This document shows positions 6,680-9,715 of a stretch of DNA of 9,715 bases, piece by piece. The stretch covers positions 1-9,715 of the forward strand of contig JADHNV010000037.1 in the NCBI GenBank assembly GCA_016779285.1, written 5' to 3'. This DNA comes from SAR86 cluster bacterium. Lineage in GTDB: Bacteria; Pseudomonadota; Gammaproteobacteria; Magnimaribacterales; D2472. Positions within the stretch are counted from its first letter, which is position 1; the number at the start of each line of letters is the position of its first letter. The notes under the pieces were generated by a model. The model was not told the DNA's origin and did not search any database. It saw only the letters and a list, made by a program, of their open reading frames with translations. Both the position numbers and the translations under genes were made by a program.

Positions 6680-7108
6680 ATGAAAGAAAAAGTTCAATCA
6701 GCGCTAAATAATTATGTTTTAGCCTATTCGAATAATGATAAAGATTTATTTAGAAGTCTTTGGGATGAGGAGGCCGTATTTGAAGATCCCGTTGGCTCTG
6801 AGCCTTGTGTTGGAATTGAGGCAATATGTGCTTTTTGGGATTTTGGTCATAGTAATGGGATGGAGATTAAGCCGGTAAATGTTGAAACTGTGATTTGTGC
6901 CAATGAAGGAATTTTGAAGGCTGTTATGGAGGTAAGAAATACCGCTGATAATTCTGGCATGGATATTTCAATCGTAGACCATTTCATTGTTAATGAAAAC
7001 GGGAAGATAGTCAGTGGTCGAGCTTTTTGGGATGAATCATCTATCAATCAACCTTCGCATATTAATTCAATTGATATAAATATTGATGAATTCAAAGACA
7101 GGGGCTGA
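6680..7108 (+). CDS. Ketosteroid delta(5)-isomerase-like protein (NTF2 fold)
   Basis: A 142-residue NTF2-like protein close to bacterial 3-oxosteroid delta-5-isomerase (about 125-131 residues). The catalytic triad of the Comamonas enzyme (Tyr14, Asp38, Asp99) corresponds to Tyr12 in NNYVLAY, Asp36 in FEDPVGSEP and Asp100 in IVDHF. The EDPVGSEP stretch is identical to that enzyme as I recall it, and NENGKIVSGRAF follows at the expected place. It would move the C5-C6 double bond into conjugation with the C3 ketone using Asp36 as base. The last ~20 residues (after SSINQ) are an extension of no recognised function. AGGAT just upstream is a likely ribosome binding site. It is the fourth gene of the operon, and its function fits directly with the KstD-like and dehydratase genes. 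Confidence 0.88.
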   Translation: MKEKVQSALNNYVLAYSNNDKDLFRSLWDEEAVFEDPVGSEPCVGIEAICAFWDFGHSNGMEIKPVNVETVICANEGILKAVMEVRNTADNSGMDISIVDHFIVNENGKIVSGRAFWDESSINQPSHINSIDINIDEFKDRG

Positions 7109-7119
7109 TCTCCTCCTTA
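7103..7119 (+). other. 16S rRNA 3'-tail-like (anti-Shine-Dalgarno) sequence before pdxJ
   Basis: GGCTGATCTCCTCCTTA overlaps the isomerase stop and ends one base before the pdxJ ATG at 7121. It matches the conserved 3' end of 16S rRNA (GGCTGGATCACCTCCTTA) except for one missing G and one substitution. It therefore has the sense of the anti-Shine-Dalgarno, not of a ribosome binding site, exactly where pdxJ would need one. It may be chance or may lower pdxJ translation by pairing with purine-rich mRNA. Confidence 0.4.
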
Positions 7120-7120
7120 A

Positions 7121-7876
7121 ATGAATCTAAGCGTTAATTTAAATAAAATTGCATTAATTAGAAATTCTCGTGGAAATGACACTCCTTCTCTGATTGACTA
7201 TGCAAAAAAATGCATTGCTCTTGGGGTTGATGGATTAACGCTTCATCCTAGACCCGATCATAGACACGCAACGTCTGAGGATGCAATTAATGTTTCTAAA
7301 ATTTGCAAACAGAACAATATTGAATTTAATTTAGAGGGCAATCCATTCTCATTACCTAATCAAGATTTTATTGGTTTCAAACAATTATGTGAACAGACTT
7401 CACCCCATCAAGTTACTTTAGTTCCTGACGATCCTGAACAAATCACTTCTGATCATGGATGGCAACCAGGCTTTTGTGATCTAGAATTGACACATTTTCT
7501 AGATTCAATTAAAGATTTGAATATAAGAACAAGTCTATTTATCGATGCTCGTATCGAATCTGTTAAATACGCCTCAGATTTTGGGTTTGATAGGGTTGAG
7601 ATATACACCGGACCATTTGCTGACTCTCTAGCTATTAAGGATTTTAAAAATTTTAATTCATATAAAAATGCAGTCATTGAATGCATTAATACAGCAAATA
7701 AATGCAACTTGGGTATTAACGCAGGCCACGATCTAAATTTAGATAATATTCCTCATTTAATTGAATGTGGAAATATTGATGAGGTATCAATTGGTCATGC
7801 AATTATCACAGATGCATTGAAATTTGGATTCGAGAACACCATAATTAAGTATCTTGATTCTGTAAGGAAAAAATAA
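7121..7876 (+). CDS. pdxJ: Pyridoxine 5'-phosphate synthase
   Basis: A 251-residue TIM-barrel enzyme that condenses 1-deoxyxylulose 5-phosphate with 3-amino-2-oxopropyl phosphate to pyridoxine 5'-phosphate, the last ring-forming step of DXP-dependent vitamin B6 synthesis. Family marks are VNLNKIALIRNSRG (5-18), HPRPDHRH (42-49, catalytic His42), Glu72 in NLEG, VTLVPDDP (98-105), Glu160 in VEIYTGPFA and His203 in NAGHDLN. The forms HPRPD, NLEGNP and NKIA resemble the Bacteroidetes-type PdxJ more than the enterobacterial one (HLRED, NLEMA, DHIA), as I remember them. A TAA lies directly upstream in frame, so ATG 7121 is the earliest start. There is no Shine-Dalgarno; the spot carries an anti-SD-like stretch. 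It lies 12 bases after the isomerase and overlaps grxD by one base, so it is in the same run as the steroid genes instead of beside recO/acpS. Confidence 0.93.
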   Translation: MNLSVNLNKIALIRNSRGNDTPSLIDYAKKCIALGVDGLTLHPRPDHRHATSEDAINVSKICKQNNIEFNLEGNPFSLPNQDFIGFKQLCEQTSPHQVTLVPDDPEQITSDHGWQPGFCDLELTHFLDSIKDLNIRTSLFIDARIESVKYASDFGFDRVEIYTGPFADSLAIKDFKNFNSYKNAVIECINTANKCNLGINAGHDLNLDNIPHLIECGNIDEVSIGHAIITDALKFGFENTIIKYLDSVRKK

Positions 7877-8190
7877 TGTCAATTGAAGAAAAAATTAAAG
7901 AGCAAATTAAGGAAAATAAAATTTTAATTTATATGAAAGGCTCTCCATATGAACCCAAGTGTGGGTTTTCTGCTAAAACAGTTCAAGCATTAATTGATTG
8001 TGGCGCCGAGTTCTCTTATGTTGATATTTTAGAGAATCAAGAAATAAGACAAAATTTACCCAATATTTCAGATTGGCCAACATTCCCACAAGTCTTTGTT
8101 AATGGTGAGTTAATAGGTGGTTGCGATATTGTTACTGAGATGCATGAAGCAGGTGATCTTGAAGGCATTATCAAAGATGCAACTTCATGA
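7876..8190 (+). CDS. grxD: Monothiol CGFS glutaredoxin (Grx4 family)
   Basis: A 104-residue cytosolic glutaredoxin of the monothiol class, which with glutathione holds a [2Fe-2S] cluster between two subunits and passes it on to target proteins, often with a BolA partner. The active site is Cys29-Gly-Phe-Ser32, preceded by YMKGSP (19-24, Lys21 contacts glutathione). WPTFPQVFVNGELIGGCDI (67-85) carries the cis-proline and the GGCD glutathione-binding motif. Its length is typical. The ATG shares one base with the pdxJ stop (TAATG), and AAGGA at 7864-7868 is a well-placed ribosome binding site. The gene ends 3 bases from the convergent ferritin-like gene. Proximity to rnt and a ferritin-like gene recalls gammaproteobacterial gene order. 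Confidence 0.95.
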   Translation: MSIEEKIKEQIKENKILIYMKGSPYEPKCGFSAKTVQALIDCGAEFSYVDILENQEIRQNLPNISDWPTFPQVFVNGELIGGCDIVTEMHEAGDLEGIIKDATS

Positions 8191-8193
8191 TAA

Positions 8194-8628
8194 TTAACCA
8201 AAGTCTTTAAGCATTGCTTTTAACTCTAGCGTATGCTGCTCCTCCTCGCCAATCTTGCTTCTAGCATATTCCTCTAAATACACAGAAGCATCAGCTACAC
8301 TAGTTAATAGTTTCTTGTATAGACTCAATGCATGCAGTTCATGCTCTAAACCTTCTTCCAATATATCTTTAATCGAATGCCTGTGAGTTTCTTCTATTTT
8401 GGCAACTTTTAAACTTGGGTGGCCATCCAGTCCAACTAACAACTCACCAGCTTGTTGCGCATGAAGCATTGACTCGCTTGCTTGCTCTTTTAAAAATGTG
8501 ACTATTGGTATTCTATAAGGACCAGTGACCATCAAAGACGAGTGCGTGTATCTAACAACACCTGCAAGTTCATACTCCATGATCTCATTTAAAATATCAC
8601 ATACCTCAGCATTATTAATTTCATTCAT
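8194..8628 (-). CDS. Ferritin-like diiron protein (bacterioferritin-related)
   Basis: A 144-residue four-helix bundle related to bacterioferritin, probably storing or oxidising iron. Likely diiron ligands are Glu20 (EYELAG), Glu52 and His56 (ESMLH), Glu96 (LEHELHAL), and Glu129 with His132 (EEEQH). The first Glu-His pair is spaced ExxxH, where classical bacterioferritin has ExxH (Glu51/His54). I recall the longer spacing in a separate subgroup that also has the ELAGVVRYTH and YRIPIVTFLKEQA motifs. Met54 near the haem-ligand position is not proof of haem binding. It has its own promoter (TTTACA-17-TATAGT) and lies beside a strong Fur box. Its 3' end faces grxD with only 3 bases between the stop codons, so the transcripts must overlap. 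Confidence 0.88.
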   Translation of the reverse strand: MNEINNAEVCDILNEIMEYELAGVVRYTHSSLMVTGPYRIPIVTFLKEQASESMLHAQQAGELLVGLDGHPSLKVAKIEETHRHSIKDILEEGLEHELHALSLYKKLLTSVADASVYLEEYARSKIGEEEQHTLELKAMLKDFG

Positions 8629-8663
8629 ATATAAATTTTAAATATTTATTTAACATAATCGCT

Positions 8664-8692
8664 ACTATAGTCCTATGTACTTATTATGTAAA
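8664..8692 (-). promoter_or_regulatory. Sigma-70-type promoter of the ferritin-like gene
   Basis: On the minus strand TTTACA (8687-8692) and TATAGT (8664-8669) are separated by exactly 17 bases, each five of six to consensus. Transcription would begin near 8657, leaving a leader of about 28 bases before the start at 8628. An inverted repeat, GTACTT (8677-8682) with AAGTAC (8691-8696), overlaps the spacer and -35 box and could be a second operator. Confidence 0.6.
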
Positions 8693-8712
8693 GTACTGAT
8701 TTTAGGTATTTT

Positions 8713-8732
8713 TTTAATGATAATCATTATCA
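8713..8732. promoter_or_regulatory. Fur box between ferritin-like and MBL-fold genes
   Basis: TGATAATCATTATCA (8718-8732) is a perfect 7-1-7 inverted repeat identical to the classical Fur heptamer pair. The overlapping 19-mer at 8713-8731 matches 17 of 19 bases of the E. coli consensus. It lies 38 bases before the MBL gene start, where bound Fur would probably block RNA polymerase (GATAAT inside the box could be its -10). It is about 20 bases upstream of the -35 box of the ferritin-like promoter, where Fur could act positively or have no effect. Confidence 0.8.
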
Positions 8733-8769
8733 CTATGGTAATTATTCTCATTTATGAAATTATATCTAA

Positions 8770-9495
8770 ATGCAAATAATTAGAGGAGATGACTATCAAT
8801 CTTGGGTTTATTCAAATGAAAAAGATTTGGTCATAGTAGATCCATGGCTCACAAAAAAACAAGTGTTTCCCAAACTTAATTGGTTGCTAAATAGAAAATC
8901 AACCGAGGAACCTTATCTTTTAAAAAACAAATTAATAGATCGTGTTACACATATTATTATAACCGCTCATTTTTCAGATCATCTTGATTTAGATACATTA
9001 AACCTATTTAAAAAAACTACACCGATTTTTACTACCAATTCTGCATATAAAGTATTAATTAAATCAGGGTTCACGAACGTTAAGATCGTTGGTATTGATC
9101 ATGAATATAAACTTAATTCTCTTACCTTGAAAATTTATAAAGCAGGGAAGCCCTACAATACAACAACATTTGCTTATTCTTTAGCAGATTCTAGAGCCAA
9201 GGTATTTCATGAGCCTCATATGTTTAATTCAGAATTACAAATTGATAATGTAGATGCATGCATAATTACTGTTGATATGGTGAAGGTATTTGGTCTTGTT
9301 CAAGTTTCTATGGGACTTAACCAAGCTAAAATAGCTAAATCAAAATTAAATGCAAAATACTTTATTGCAACTGGCATAGCCCCAAAAAGAACCAAGGGTT
9401 TAATAAGTTATATATTATCAATAAAGGAATCTTATCAGCGAATTGATTTGCTTCCCGCCAGCTGTCAACGTGTAGGTGATTCTCTTAGTCTGTAG
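8770..9495 (+). CDS. MBL-fold metallohydrolase-like protein with altered metal motif
   Basis: A 241-residue protein with the beginning of the metallo-beta-lactamase fold: an N-terminal strand ending in VDPWL (23-27) and the strand VTHIIITAHFSDHLD (59-73), followed by a helix and the FTTNSAYKVL segment. The standard HxHxDH motif reads AHFSDH (66-71), so Asp70 and His71 remain but the first two histidines are missing or displaced (His67). Later histidines (His111, His147, His150) could supply other ligands. The reaction is unknown; UlaG-like or lipid-related hydrolases are possible relatives, and a non-catalytic role cannot be excluded. No upstream ATG is in frame. A Fur box lies 38 bases before the start, so expression is probably raised in iron shortage. 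The last 11 bases overlap the convergent RNase T gene. Confidence 0.75.
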   Translation: MQIIRGDDYQSWVYSNEKDLVIVDPWLTKKQVFPKLNWLLNRKSTEEPYLLKNKLIDRVTHIIITAHFSDHLDLDTLNLFKKTTPIFTTNSAYKVLIKSGFTNVKIVGIDHEYKLNSLTLKIYKAGKPYNTTTFAYSLADSRAKVFHEPHMFNSELQIDNVDACIITVDMVKVFGLVQVSMGLNQAKIAKSKLNAKYFIATGIAPKRTKGLISYILSIKESYQRIDLLPASCQRVGDSLSL

Positions 9496-9715
9496 GGCAA
9501 TTATTTAAATCAAAATCATTTACAATTTTGCAAAAAACTTTTGCTGTGACCATTGCATCGTATGCAGCACTGTGAGCTTCTTCATTATCATAGGGAATAT
9601 CCAACTCATTACAGATCCTTGCTAACACTGTCTGTTTTGTTGCTAGCGCTCCTAAACTAACTGTATCTATCAATGAAAAAGGATGAAAGGGAGATTTCTT
9701 TATATCATTTCTCAT
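9485..9715 (-). CDS. rnt: Ribonuclease T, C-terminal part (5' end outside window)
   Basis: The last 76 residues of a DEDDh-family 3'-5' exoribonuclease that trims the 3' ends of tRNA and other stable RNAs. FHPFSLIDTVSLGALATKQT and EAHSAAYDA match the C-terminal region of RNase T. The catalytic HxAxxD motif is His48/Asp53 of the visible piece (His181/Asp186 in E. coli), with Asp17 in the preceding DT motif. The protein is usually about 215 residues, so roughly 140 residues lie beyond the right edge; the Met encoded at the edge (9713-9715) is internal. The gene converges on the MBL-fold gene and overlaps it by 11 bases. Confidence 0.92.
   Translation of the reverse strand: MRNDIKKSPFHPFSLIDTVSLGALATKQTVLARICNELDIPYDNEEAHSAAYDAMVTAKVFCKIVNDFDLNNCPTD

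Noticed and set aside
6847..7047. Open frame antisense to the ketosteroid isomerase gene
   Set aside because: A shadow of a well-supported gene with no recognisable motif.
7103..7119. A true rRNA gene fragment before pdxJ
   Set aside because: Only 17 bases match the 16S 3' end and no other rRNA sequence adjoins it, so it is reported only as a similar motif.
9713..9715. Met at the right edge as the start of RNase T
   Set aside because: The visible piece is only the C-terminal third of the family; the start must lie outside the window.

Overview
This 9.7 kb window comes from an A+T-rich, tightly packed bacterial chromosome. By eye roughly a third of the bases are G+C. Gaps between genes are a few bases or slightly negative, Shine-Dalgarno signals are weak, and convergent genes nearly touch or overlap. 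An rnt/grxD neighbourhood with a ferritin-like gene resembles gammaproteobacteria, where I recall rnt, bacterioferritin genes and grxD lying together in Pseudomonas. A streamlined marine gammaproteobacterium (for example a SAR86-like lineage) is my best guess, but only an inference. I see no mobile element, tRNA, rRNA, CRISPR array or riboswitch.

Layout. (1) Positions 1-2214, plus strand: the 3' end of a DUF1295 membrane protein (steroid 5-alpha-reductase-like fold), a secreted M20 amidohydrolase overlapping it, and a cupin gene broken by one in-frame TAG where the family has Trp. (2) Positions 2218-3539, minus strand: a nitronate-monooxygenase-type flavoprotein followed by a tiny two-helix membrane protein. 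(3) Positions 3540-3714: a divergent promoter region with a 9-bp inverted repeat. (4) Positions 3715-8190, plus strand: an apparent six-gene operon, 3-ketosteroid dehydrogenase-like flavoprotein, SDR, BaiE-like SnoaL dehydratase, ketosteroid delta-isomerase, pdxJ, grxD. (5) Positions 8194-8628, minus strand: a ferritin-like diiron protein, divergent across a strong Fur box from an MBL-fold protein (8770-9495, plus strand). (6) From 9485 to the right edge, minus strand: the C-terminal part of ribonuclease T.

The most interesting part is 3715-7108. Four adjacent genes carry the hallmarks of steroid ring chemistry: a KstD-type Tyr/Tyr/Tyr-Gly active site, an SDR with an Asn-Ser-Tyr-Lys tetrad, a SnoaL protein that keeps all five active-site residues I recall for the bile acid 7-alpha-dehydratase BaiE, and a ketosteroid isomerase with the Tyr/Asp/Asp triad and the EDPVGSEP motif. 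Together they could oxidise a ring hydroxyl, eliminate water, shift a double bond and desaturate the A ring. This looks like a compact steroid or bile-acid-type dehydration cassette. The divergent flavoprotein and the DUF1295 protein may belong to the same metabolism. The substrate cannot be read from the sequence.

The right third is housekeeping and iron related: vitamin B6 synthesis (a pdxJ unlike the enterobacterial form), a CGFS glutaredoxin for Fe-S trafficking, a ferritin-like protein, and an MBL protein that is probably Fur controlled.
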